From the NCBI GenBank assembly GCA_963706885.1, contig CAVPNX010000009.1, positions 62,001 to 126,000 of the forward strand: 64,000 bases of DNA. The letters are read 5' to 3'. The notes below the pieces were generated by a model, which was not told the DNA's origin, did not search any database, and saw nothing but the letters and a program-made list of their open reading frames with translations. A program made the translations under genes and the position numbers. The DNA is from Prado023 sp963706885. Lineage in GTDB: Bacteria; Actinomycetota; Actinomycetes; S36-B12; CAIYMF01. Below are positions 1 to 7,506 of this stretch, piece after piece; within the stretch, counting starts at the first letter, position 1, and each line of letters starts with the position of its first letter.

Positions 1-1
1 T

Positions 2-778
2 CCGGCTGACACGTGGGTCGTGGCCCTGCACTCCGGCGAGCGCAACAAGAAGGCGCTCGAGGAGCTGCGCGCCCTGCAGGTGCCCGGCGGGCTGGTCGAG
101 GTCCCGTGCGCGAAGGTCAAGCCCGGGCGTCCCACACGTGAGCTGCTCGAGCAGGAGGCCCGGCGCTCCGGGCGGCGGATCACCTCCGACGGCGTCGATG
201 CGCTGGTCATGGCCCTCGGCTCCGACATCGCCCTGCTGGTCGGCGCCCTCGAGCAGCTGTTCGCCGACAGCGCCGAGGATCCGATCGATGCCGCGGAGGT
301 GACCGCAACGTTCGCCGGTGTCGCGGAGGTGAGCGGGTTCCAGCTGGCCGACGCGGTGTGGGAGGGCCGTGCCCTGCTGGCCCTGCAACGGCTGCGGTGG
401 GGCCTGATCAGCCAGACGATCTCCGGTGCCGGCGCAGTGGGCTCCCTGGCCGCGGGCCTGCGCGCCATGGTGAAGGTCGCCGGCGCCCCGCGCGGCATGT
501 CCGAGGCGGACGTCGCCCGCCTGGCGGGGGTCCCTCCCTTCAAGGTCCGCATGCTGCGCTCCGCTGCGGCGAGCTGGGAGCCGGGGCAGCTGGCCGAGGC
601 GACCAAGCACCTCGCGACGGTTGATGCCCAGATGAAGGGCGGGCTGCGCCCCGGTGAGAGCCTGGAGCCGGCGCAGAAGGTCCGTGCGCTGGAGTCCTTC
701 GTGATCCACACGGTCGGGCTCCAGGAGCGGCCGACGGCCCGCGGCCCGGCCGGGCGTGGTCCCACCCGGGAACCGTGA
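2..778 (+). CDS. holA: DNA polymerase III delta subunit (5' end outside window)
   Basis: This encodes the C-terminal ~258 residues of the clamp-loader delta subunit, which opens the beta sliding clamp within the DnaX complex. The reading frame is open to the first bases of the window (residues PADTWVVAL precede the first internal GTG at 20), so the true start lies upstream. Family features are the HSGERNKKAL segment, the helical lid around ALGSDIALLVGALEQL and the C-terminal helical collar. The order holA then rpsT is the usual actinobacterial arrangement. I see no defect in the visible part. Confidence 0.9.
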   Translation, partial: PADTWVVALHSGERNKKALEELRALQVPGGLVEVPCAKVKPGRPTRELLEQEARRSGRRITSDGVDALVMALGSDIALLVGALEQLFADSAEDPIDAAEVTATFAGVAEVSGFQLADAVWEGRALLALQRLRWGLISQTISGAGAVGSLAAGLRAMVKVAGAPRGMSEADVARLAGVPPFKVRMLRSAAASWEPGQLAEATKHLATVDAQMKGGLRPGESLEPAQKVRALESFVIHTVGLQERPTARGPAGRGPTREP

Positions 779-779
779 T

Positions 780-810
780 TTGGCCAGCAGTGGGGGTGGT
801 CCGGTATCCT
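780..810 (+). promoter_or_regulatory. Candidate promoter for rpsT
   Basis: A TATCCT hexamer (805-810) lies about 100 bases before the rpsT start. TTGGCC at 780-785 sits 19 bases upstream as a possible -35. The same -10 hexamer occurs before the tRNA-Asn gene. A -10/-35 pair in GC-rich DNA is weak evidence, so this is a suggestion only. Confidence 0.35.
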
Positions 811-908
811 GAGTGTCTGCCCGCCGGCTCACGGCGGCCACAGACCGTGCGAACGACCCTTCCCGGGGTCGATCGCGGCCCCGGACCAGGAAGACGAAGG
901 CTGACCAC

Positions 909-1169
909 GTGGCGAACATCAAGTCGCAGCTCAAGCGGATCAAGACCAACGAGAAGGCGCGCCAGCGCAACAAGGACGTCACGTCCAGCCTGAAGACTGC
1001 GGTCCGTCGGTTCCGTGAGGCCGCCCAGTCCGGCGACGTCGAGAAGGCCCAGGAGTACGCGCGCGCCGCGGCCCGCCAGCTGGACAAGGCCGCCAGCAAG
1101 GGCGTCATCCACCGCAACCAGGCCGCCAACCGCAAGTCGGCGATCCAGAAGCAGGCTGCGAGCCTCTAG
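909..1169 (+). CDS. rpsT: 30S ribosomal protein S20
   Basis: S20 binds 16S rRNA in the small subunit body. The 86-residue product begins MANIKSQLKRIKTNEKARQR, is rich in Lys, Arg and Ala, and has the family's usual length. The GTG start at 909 is chosen because it gives the canonical N-terminus; longer readings of the frame add unrelated residues. It sits alone between holA and a 253-residue membrane protein and is followed by a hairpin terminator. Identification is secure. Confidence 0.97.
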   Translation: MANIKSQLKRIKTNEKARQRNKDVTSSLKTAVRRFREAAQSGDVEKAQEYARAAARQLDKAASKGVIHRNQAANRKSAIQKQAASL

Positions 1170-1202
1170 CCGTCCCGTCGGGTCCGTCCCGACCGGGAGC
1201 CG

Positions 1203-1229
1203 AGCGCCATCCGCATCGCGGGTGGCGCT
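1203..1229 (+). terminator. Hairpin terminator after rpsT
   Basis: Arms AGCGCCATCCGC (1203-1214) and GCGGGTGGCGCT (1218-1229) pair over 12 bp with one T-G wobble around the 3-base loop ATC, 34 bases after the rpsT stop. There is no strong T tail, which is common for actinobacterial terminators. Confidence 0.6.
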
Positions 1230-1354
1230 TCGCCATGTCCGCCCCGGGCAGCCTGCTGCCAGCGGGGTTCGTGCCGGGACTCCGCCCGACCACCGCGGAT
1301 ATGGTGGGCGAGAGGGCCCCCGACCAGAGGGCGCGGCGATCAGGAGGGTGCACC

Positions 1355-2116
1355 ATGGGCATGGTTCAGGCGAGCGAGGCGGGTCTGACGAGCGTCGTCG
1401 AGGGCATGGCGAAGGTGCGCGGGGCCATGCCGGACACCATCCGCGAGGCAGCCGACCGCAAGCTGGGCGGCGATACCGCGCTGGGCAAGGGGGTCCTGGC
1501 CATGGTCGACACGGTCGCCGAGGAGTCGGCCAAGGCCAAGGTCGCCAAGGCCGCCCTCGCGGCTGAGGCGGCCGCGATCGCGAAGCGCAACGCGGCCGCC
1601 CTGGCGGAGTCGGCGGAGTCTGCGGCGCTGGAGGTCCGTGGGGGCCGCGGCCGGGCGGGAAAGCTCGTGATCGGTGGGCTCGCGGTCGCAGCGGCGGCAG
1701 GCGGCGCGTACTTCGTGTGGAAGCGGCGCCAGGCCTCCGCCCAGGCGCATCTCTCGGGCGAGGAGGAATGGGGCGCCGCGCCTGCGGCCGAGGCGAAGGT
1801 CACGGAGTTCATGCCCGGCATGGCCGACGTGCAGAGCCCGGACGTCGTCGACGCGGACTTCGCCCACGAGGTGGACGAGGCGGCTGACGAGCTCGCTGCC
1901 GAGGTCGTTGAGGCGATCGAGGTCCCGGCTGAGCGCGGCGACGGGCACGTGGCAGCCGCCCCCGAGCCGGCCGAGCCGTTCGTGCCGGGAGTGGCCGATG
2001 AGCAGAGCCCGGACGTCGTCGACGACGACTTCGCGGCCCAGGTCGACAGCGCCGCGGACGACATCGCCGGAGCCGTCGTGGACGCCATCGAGACCCCCGA
2101 GGGCACGCACACGTAG
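1355..2116 (+). CDS. Membrane protein with duplicated C-terminal acidic repeat
   Basis: The 253-residue product has an Ala-rich helical N-terminal part (about 1-95), one hydrophobic segment (103-121, ending FVWKRR), and an acidic C-terminal half. That half contains two copies of a ~41-residue unit (151-191 and 208-248). Both follow the pattern F-x-PG-x-ADxQSPDVVD-x-DFA-x-x-VD-x-AAD. The ATG at 1355 is chosen because GGAGGG lies just upstream; the frame is open further 5'. Positive charges after the membrane segment would place the acidic tail in the cytoplasm under the positive-inside rule. I recognise no named family. lepA follows 36 bases downstream. Confidence 0.7.
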   Translation: MGMVQASEAGLTSVVEGMAKVRGAMPDTIREAADRKLGGDTALGKGVLAMVDTVAEESAKAKVAKAALAAEAAAIAKRNAAALAESAESAALEVRGGRGRAGKLVIGGLAVAAAAGGAYFVWKRRQASAQAHLSGEEEWGAAPAAEAKVTEFMPGMADVQSPDVVDADFAHEVDEAADELAAEVVEAIEVPAERGDGHVAAAPEPAEPFVPGVADEQSPDVVDDDFAAQVDSAADDIAGAVVDAIETPEGTHT

Positions 2117-2152
2117 CCCGGGGTCCGGCGAACCTGTGGGACCATATCCCTC

Positions 2153-3991
2153 GTGTCGCCCGCCCCCGGATCCACGGATGAGTCAATCATCCGCAACTTC
2201 TGCATCATCGCCCACATCGACCATGGCAAGTCGACGCTGGCTGACCGGATGCTGCAGATCACCGGTGTCGTCGACGGCCGCGACATGCGCGCGCAGTACC
2301 TGGACCGGATGGACATCGAACGCGAGCGCGGCATCACCATCAAGAGCCAGGCGGTTCGTCTGCCCTACGTCGCCTCGGATGGCATCGACTACGTCCTGAA
2401 CCTGATCGACACCCCCGGGCACGTCGACTTCACCTACGAGGTCTCGCGCAGCCTGGCGGCCTGTGAGGGTGCCGTGCTGCTGGTCGACGCCGCGCAGGGC
2501 ATCGAGGCCCAGACGCTGGCCAACCTGTACCTGGCGCTGGAGAACGACCTGGCGATCATCCCGGTGCTCAACAAGATCGACCTGCCCGCGGCCCAGCCCG
2601 AGCGGTATGCCGCGGAGCTGGCGCACATCATCGGGTGCGACCCCGCCGATGTCCTGCAGGTCAGCGCGAAGACCGGCGCGGGCGTCCGCGAGCTCCTCGA
2701 CGAGGTGGTCCGCCAGGTGCCGGCGCCGGCCGGTGACCCGGATGCGCCGGCCCGGGCCCTGATCTTCGACTCGGTGTACGACTCCTACCGGGGCGTGATC
2801 ACCTACGTGCGCGTGATCGACGGCAAGCTCTCCACCCGTGAGCGGATCGTGATGATGTCCACCGGCGCCCAGCACGAGATGCTCGAGGTCGGCGTGATCT
2901 CCCCGGAGCCCGTGCCGTCGGCGGCCATCGCCGCCGGAGAGGTCGGCTACCTGATCACCGGCGTGAAGGACGTGCGCCAGAGTCGTGTCGGCGACACCGT
3001 CACCGCGGCCAGCAAGGCCGGGGCCACCGTCCCGTTGGGCGGCTACCGCGATCCCAAGCCCATGGTGTTCTCAGGCCTGTACCCGATCGACGGCTCGGAC
3101 TACCCGGAGCTCCGCGACGCCCTGGACAAGCTCAAGCTCAACGACGCTGCCCTGGTCTACGAGCCCGAGACATCCGGGGCCCTCGGGTTCGGCTTCCGGT
3201 GCGGCTTCCTCGGCCTGCTGCACCTGGAGATCGTCCGTGAGCGCCTCGAGCGCGAGTTCAACCTCGACCTGATCTCCACAGCCCCGAACGTGATCTACCA
3301 GGTCACCCTCGATGACGGCCGCGAGATCGAGGTCACCAACCCGTCGGAGTACCCCAACGGCAAGGTCGCCGAGGTTCGCGAGCCCGTCGTGCGGGCCACG
3401 ATCCTGAGCCCCACGGACTACGTGGGCGCCATCATGGAGCTCTGCCAGAACCGGCGCGGCAACCTGCTCGGGATGGACTACCTGTCCGACACCCGGGTCG
3501 AGCTGCGCTACACGCTGCCCCTGGCTGAGATCGTGTTCGACTTCTTCGACGCGCTGAAGTCGCGCACCCGCGGCTACGCATCGCTGGACTACGAGACCAC
3601 CGGCGAGCAGGCCGCCGACCTCGTGAAGGTCGACATCCTGCTGCACGGCGAGCCCGTGGACGCCTTCTCGGCGATCGTGCACCGCGACAAGGCCTACGCC
3701 TACGGGGTCGCGATGGCCGCCAAGCTCAAGACGCTGATCCCGCGCCAGCAGTTCGAGGTGCCGATCCAGGCGGCGATCGGCTCGCGGATCATCGCCCGGG
3801 AGAGCGTGCGCGCGATGCGCAAGGACGTCCTGGCCAAGTGCTACGGCGGTGACATCACCCGCAAGCGCAAGCTGCTGGAGAAGCAGAAGGAGGGCAAGAA
3901 GCGGATGAAGATGGTCGGTCGGGTCGAGATCCCGCAGGAGGCCTTCATCGCCGCCCTGAACACCGAGGGCGAGCAGGGCGCCAAGAAGTAG
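2153..3991 (+). CDS. lepA: Elongation factor 4 (LepA), ribosome-associated GTPase
   Basis: The 612-residue translation GTPase acts on ribosomes, classically described as back-translocation and now also linked to initiation and 30S biogenesis. All G motifs are visible: G1 AHIDHGKST near residue 20, G3 DTPGH, and G4 NKIDL. The C-terminal LepA-specific domain ends in a Lys-rich stretch (RKRKLLEKQKEGKKRMK). The GTG at 2153 places FCIIAHIDHGKST at the expected distance. Length matches bacterial LepA (about 600). The gene is intact. Confidence 0.97.
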   Translation: MSPAPGSTDESIIRNFCIIAHIDHGKSTLADRMLQITGVVDGRDMRAQYLDRMDIERERGITIKSQAVRLPYVASDGIDYVLNLIDTPGHVDFTYEVSRSLAACEGAVLLVDAAQGIEAQTLANLYLALENDLAIIPVLNKIDLPAAQPERYAAELAHIIGCDPADVLQVSAKTGAGVRELLDEVVRQVPAPAGDPDAPARALIFDSVYDSYRGVITYVRVIDGKLSTRERIVMMSTGAQHEMLEVGVISPEPVPSAAIAAGEVGYLITGVKDVRQSRVGDTVTAASKAGATVPLGGYRDPKPMVFSGLYPIDGSDYPELRDALDKLKLNDAALVYEPETSGALGFGFRCGFLGLLHLEIVRERLEREFNLDLISTAPNVIYQVTLDDGREIEVTNPSEYPNGKVAEVREPVVRATILSPTDYVGAIMELCQNRRGNLLGMDYLSDTRVELRYTLPLAEIVFDFFDALKSRTRGYASLDYETTGEQAADLVKVDILLHGEPVDAFSAIVHRDKAYAYGVAMAAKLKTLIPRQQFEVPIQAAIGSRIIARESVRAMRKDVLAKCYGGDITRKRKLLEKQKEGKKRMKMVGRVEIPQEAFIAALNTEGEQGAKK

Positions 3992-4099
3992 GCCTGCCCG
4001 CGCTGCCGCCGTGGAGGTCGCGGTGACCGACCCGCCCATGCCGGCCACAGGGGCCCTTCCTGCCGAATCGATCCCACCCACCGTGATGCGCATCTGGGC

Positions 4100-4129
4100 T
4101 TGCATCGGCACCTCACAATGGCGTAATCT
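4100..4129 (+). promoter_or_regulatory. Candidate promoter of SPFH/RHH operon
   Basis: TTGCAT (4100-4105) and TAATCT (4124-4129) are separated by 18 bases, 31 bases before the ATG of the SPFH gene. The -10 lies inside the left half of the perfect palindrome at 4125-4140, so a protein bound there would compete with RNA polymerase. This is inferred from spacing and hexamers only. Confidence 0.5.
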
Positions 4130-4140
4130 GATATCAGATT
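4125..4140. promoter_or_regulatory. Perfect 16-bp palindrome, likely operator
   Basis: AATCTGATATCAGATT is a perfect palindrome in a locally AT-rich patch of very GC-rich DNA. It overlaps the proposed -10 and ends 20 bases before the ATG of the SPFH gene. GAGGAGG lies between. The second gene of the pair encodes a ribbon-helix-helix protein, a fold that binds short palindromes and often autoregulates, so autoregulation is a natural inference. Confidence 0.6.
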
Positions 4141-4160
4141 GATAGTCCGAGGAGGACCCC

Positions 4161-5105
4161 ATGAGCGCCACCGCGGCCGCCCGAACCCCCACGCCCGACT
4201 CCCTTGTCACCCCGGCCCCGCAGGTCAGGGAGAAGCGTGCGCACAGCGTGAACGGCTGGCCTGTGGTGATCGTCGGCATCCTGGCGGTCATCGCCTGCAC
4301 CTGGGCCATCGGCGTGGCCATCGCGGGTGCGGGCGAGGGGTTCGACATGCCGCTCTATTTCTGGGCCTGCATCGTGGCACTGACCCTGATCCTCTTCCTG
4401 CTGACCGGCCTCACGCCGGTCGCCCCCGGGCAGGCCCGCGTGGTCCAGCTGCTCGGCCGCTACGTCGGCACGATCCGGCAGGACGGCCTCCGCTGGGTGA
4501 ACCCGTTGACCATGCGACGCTCCATCTCCACCCGGATCCGCAACCAGGAGACCCAGGTCCTGAAGGTCAACGACCTCGCCGGCAACCCCATCGAGATCGC
4601 CGCGGTGGTGGTCTGGCAGGTGACGGACACCGCGATGGCCAGCTTCAACGTGGACAACTTCGTCGACTTCGTGTCGATCCAGACCGAGACCGCCGTCCGG
4701 CACATCGCCAACTCCTACCCCTACGACAACAATGCGGGCACCTCGAAGCTGAGCCTGCGCGACAACGCCGAGGAGATCACCGCCGAGCTGAGCCGGGAGA
4801 TCAGCCAGCGTGTCGAGCCCGCAGGGGTGCAGATCGTCGAGTCTCGGCTGACCCGACTGGCCTACGCCGCCGAGATCGCCCAGGCGATGCTGCGCCGCCA
4901 GCAGGCCGACGCCGTGGTGGCAGCCCGGGCCCGGATCGTCGAGGGTGCCGTCGGGATGGTCGAGCAGGCGCTGCACCAGCTCGAGCAGCAGGACGTCGTC
5001 GTCCTGGACGACGAGCGCAAGGCGGTCATGGTGTCCAACCTGCTGGTCGTCCTCTGCTCCGAGCAGAACACGCAACCGGTCGTCAACGCCGGATCGCTGT
5101 ACTGA
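4161..5105 (+). CDS. SPFH/band-7 domain membrane protein
   Basis: The 314-residue product has a short polar N-terminus, two hydrophobic segments (about 33-54 and 65-83) and an SPFH/stomatin domain (about 85-270), including APGQARVVQLLGRYVGTIRQ at the domain start. SPFH proteins form membrane-scaffolding oligomers. The ATG at 4161 has a strong GAGGAGG site. The next gene, 10 bases downstream, encodes a small ribbon-helix-helix protein; I recall SPFH genes paired with Arc-like genes in other actinomycetes. The physiological role is not known to me. The gene appears intact. Confidence 0.85.
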   Translation: MSATAAARTPTPDSLVTPAPQVREKRAHSVNGWPVVIVGILAVIACTWAIGVAIAGAGEGFDMPLYFWACIVALTLILFLLTGLTPVAPGQARVVQLLGRYVGTIRQDGLRWVNPLTMRRSISTRIRNQETQVLKVNDLAGNPIEIAAVVVWQVTDTAMASFNVDNFVDFVSIQTETAVRHIANSYPYDNNAGTSKLSLRDNAEEITAELSREISQRVEPAGVQIVESRLTRLAYAAEIAQAMLRRQQADAVVAARARIVEGAVGMVEQALHQLEQQDVVVLDDERKAVMVSNLLVVLCSEQNTQPVVNAGSLY

Positions 5106-5115
5106 GGCCCGTTCC

Positions 5116-5355
5116 GTGGCCGAGCGCAAGAGCGTGCTGCTCCGCCTGGATCCGGCCGTCCATGACGCCCTGTCCAGGTGGGCGGCCGACGAGCTGCGCA
5201 GCACCAACGCGCAGATCGAGTTCCTGCTGCGCCGGGCACTCGCGGATGCCCGGCGGATGCCCGCCTCCGCAGGTCCGATCCGCCGCCCGGGGCGGGCCGC
5301 CCGGACGTCGCCGGACGGTGGTGGGGCCAGCGCCGCGGGCATGCCCGCGGATTGA
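5116..5355 (+). CDS. Small ribbon-helix-helix (Arc-like) protein
   Basis: The 79-residue product begins MAERKSVLLRLDPAVHDALS. This gives a short beta strand (KSVLLRLDP) followed by two helices, the layout of a ribbon-helix-helix DNA-binding dimer. The remaining ~30 residues are a disordered Pro/Arg/Gly tail. The GTG at 5116 is 10 bases after the SPFH stop, so the two are probably co-transcribed. The perfect palindrome upstream of the SPFH gene is an obvious candidate operator. It could instead be the antitoxin-like half of a module, but I see no toxin. Confidence 0.7.
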   Translation: MAERKSVLLRLDPAVHDALSRWAADELRSTNAQIEFLLRRALADARRMPASAGPIRRPGRAARTSPDGGGASAAGMPAD

Positions 5356-5475
5356 TCGGTGCGGTCGAGCTTTCCGCGGCTTCCCGGCTTGACCGGGGGC
5401 GGGTGGTGTCGGCAGAGTTACGTAGGTCACACTTCTGCGTGAACTGACGTCCACCTATGCCTTGGAGGCTCCTGA

Positions 5476-7308
5476 ATGCCAACCACAGCCGGATCGCTCA
5501 CCACCCCCCTCCCTCCGGGGGCCGATAGCCTGACGCGCGCGATCCTTGACCGCGTTGCGGCGACGCCCGACCGCCCTGCGTTCCGCTCACCCGGGGCGGA
5601 CGACTCGTGGTCCGTCTCGTACACCTGGCGTGAGGCCGGCGACGAGATGATGAAGCTCGCAGCGGGCCTCCTGTCGCTTGGTCTCGAGCTCGAGGAGCGG
5701 GTGGCCATCGCGAGCAACACGCGAACCGAGTGGATCTTCGCTGACGGTGCCGTGATGCTTGCTGGTGGAGCCAACACCACGATCTACCCGAGCACGAACG
5801 AGGACGACTTCGCCTACATCCTGTCGGACTCGGGCACACGGTTCCTCATCGCCGAGGACCAGAAGCAGGCCGACAAGGTGCTGCACCAACGCGATCAGCT
5901 CCCGCGGCTCGAGAAGATCATCCTGGTCGACGGCGAGGGCGACGGCGACTTCGTGATCAGCTGGGCGCAGCTGCGCGACCTCGGTGTCGCGAAGCTCACC
6001 GAGGATCCCAAGGCGGTCGAGACCCGCGCCGCGCAGGTCACCGGGGACTCCCTGTCCACCATGATCTACACCTCCGGGACCACCGGGCGGCCGAAGGGAG
6101 TCGAGCTGCCCCACAGCAACTGGGCGTTCATGGGGAAGAGCATGGACTCCCTGGGCATCGGCACCATCGACGACGTTCACTTCCTGTGGCTTCCGCTGTC
6201 CCACGTGTTCGGCAAGGTCCTGCTGGCGTTCCAGTACCAGGTCGGATTCGTCACCGCCACCGATGGCCGCGTGCCGAAGATCTCCGAGAACCTCGGCAGT
6301 GTCCAGCCGACGATCATGGCAGGTGTCCCGCGCATCTTCGAGAAGATCTACCAGGGCGCGAACTCCCGGACCCAGGAGGCCGGGGGCGCCAAGCTCAAGA
6401 TCTTCAACTGGGCGTTCAGCACCGCGATCGACGTCAAGGCCAAGCAGCGCGCCGGCCAGTCCGCCGGTCCCCTCGCCGGGATCAAGATGGGCCTCGCCGA
6501 CAAGTTGGTCTTCTCGAAGATCCGGGCGGCAACTGGTGGCAACCTCAAGACGCTCGTGTCGGGTTCGGCCGCCCTCAATGGCGACGTCGCCCGTTGGTTC
6601 GACGCCGCGGGCCTGCCGATCCTCGAGGGGTACGGCCTGACCGAGAACACGGCAGCTGCCTGTGTCGTGCGTCCGGAGGACATCGTCTTCGGCCTCGTCG
6701 GCCCGCCGATGCCGGGCACCGAGGTCAAGATCGCCGACGACGGCGAGGTGCTGCTGCGCGGGCCGCACATCATGCGTGGCTACCGCAACCTGCCGGAGGT
6801 CAACGCTGAGACACTGCTCCCCGACGGCTGGTTGGCCACCGGTGACATCGGTGAGCTCGACGAGAAGGGCCGGTTGAAGATCACCGACCGCAAGAAGGAC
6901 CTGGTCAAGACCTCGGGCGGCAAGTACATCGCCCCCGGTCAGATCGCCGCGCAGTTCAAGGCGCTGTCGCCGATCGCCTCGAACCTCGTGGCGATCGCCA
7001 ACAACCGCAACTTCGCGACCGCGCTGATCTCGCTGGATCCCGATGCCCTGCAGACCTTCGCGGCCTCCCACGGCCTGTCCGGGGACTTCGCGACCCTGTC
7101 GCAGTCCCAGGAGGTGCGCGACAACCTGCAGGCGTCGGTGGACCAGCTCAATGCCGGCCTCAACCGCTGGGAGACCATCAAGAAGTTCACGGTCCTGGAT
7201 CGTGACCTCTCCGAGGCGGACGGGGAACTGACCGCCAGCCTGAAGGTCAAGCGCAAGGTGGTCGAGGAGCACTTCGCCGACCAGATCGAGGCGATGTACG
7301 CCTCGTAG
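5476..7308 (+). CDS. Long-chain fatty acid-CoA ligase, copy 1
   Basis: The 610-residue AMP-forming acyl-CoA synthetase would activate fatty acids to acyl-CoA at the expense of ATP. The P-loop-like motif YTSGTTGRPKGVE (about 195-207), the adenylate motif GYGLTEN and the hinge region ITDRKKDLVKTSGGKYI are all present. The ATG at 5476 has GGAGG about 10 bases upstream. It is one of three close paralogues in the window, with a tandem copy starting at 7507 and a degraded copy at 43121. It is the only intact one. A hairpin terminator follows. Chain-length specificity cannot be read from sequence. Confidence 0.92.
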   Translation: MPTTAGSLTTPLPPGADSLTRAILDRVAATPDRPAFRSPGADDSWSVSYTWREAGDEMMKLAAGLLSLGLELEERVAIASNTRTEWIFADGAVMLAGGANTTIYPSTNEDDFAYILSDSGTRFLIAEDQKQADKVLHQRDQLPRLEKIILVDGEGDGDFVISWAQLRDLGVAKLTEDPKAVETRAAQVTGDSLSTMIYTSGTTGRPKGVELPHSNWAFMGKSMDSLGIGTIDDVHFLWLPLSHVFGKVLLAFQYQVGFVTATDGRVPKISENLGSVQPTIMAGVPRIFEKIYQGANSRTQEAGGAKLKIFNWAFSTAIDVKAKQRAGQSAGPLAGIKMGLADKLVFSKIRAATGGNLKTLVSGSAALNGDVARWFDAAGLPILEGYGLTENTAAACVVRPEDIVFGLVGPPMPGTEVKIADDGEVLLRGPHIMRGYRNLPEVNAETLLPDGWLATGDIGELDEKGRLKITDRKKDLVKTSGGKYIAPGQIAAQFKALSPIASNLVAIANNRNFATALISLDPDALQTFAASHGLSGDFATLSQSQEVRDNLQASVDQLNAGLNRWETIKKFTVLDRDLSEADGELTASLKVKRKVVEEHFADQIEAMYAS

Positions 7309-7320
7309 GCACCAGACGGT

Positions 7321-7353
7321 GATGGCCCCCGCGATTCGGCTGCGGGGGCCATC
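7321..7353 (+). terminator. Hairpin terminator after acyl-CoA ligase 1
   Basis: GATGGCCCCCGC (7321-7332) and GCGGGGGCCATC (7342-7353) form a perfect 12-bp stem with a 9-base loop, 12 bases after the stop codon. This separates copy 1 from the tandem copy 2. Confidence 0.75.
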
Positions 7354-7506
7354 GCCGTTCTCAGCCCCGGCAGCGGCGGCCGCCGACTGCCCCGGATTCC
7401 GGCCGGCGGCGCGCCCGTCGGGACCCTTGACGGCGCACCCGCGGTTCCGGCACGGTGTGCCACCACGATCCTCTCGCCCCTCACGACCCCTGCCGAGGTG
7501 ACCTCC

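Noticed and set aside
4125..5355. SPFH/RHH pair as a toxin-antitoxin system
   Set aside because: The SPFH protein is a large membrane scaffold with no toxin motif; only the regulator resembles an antitoxin.
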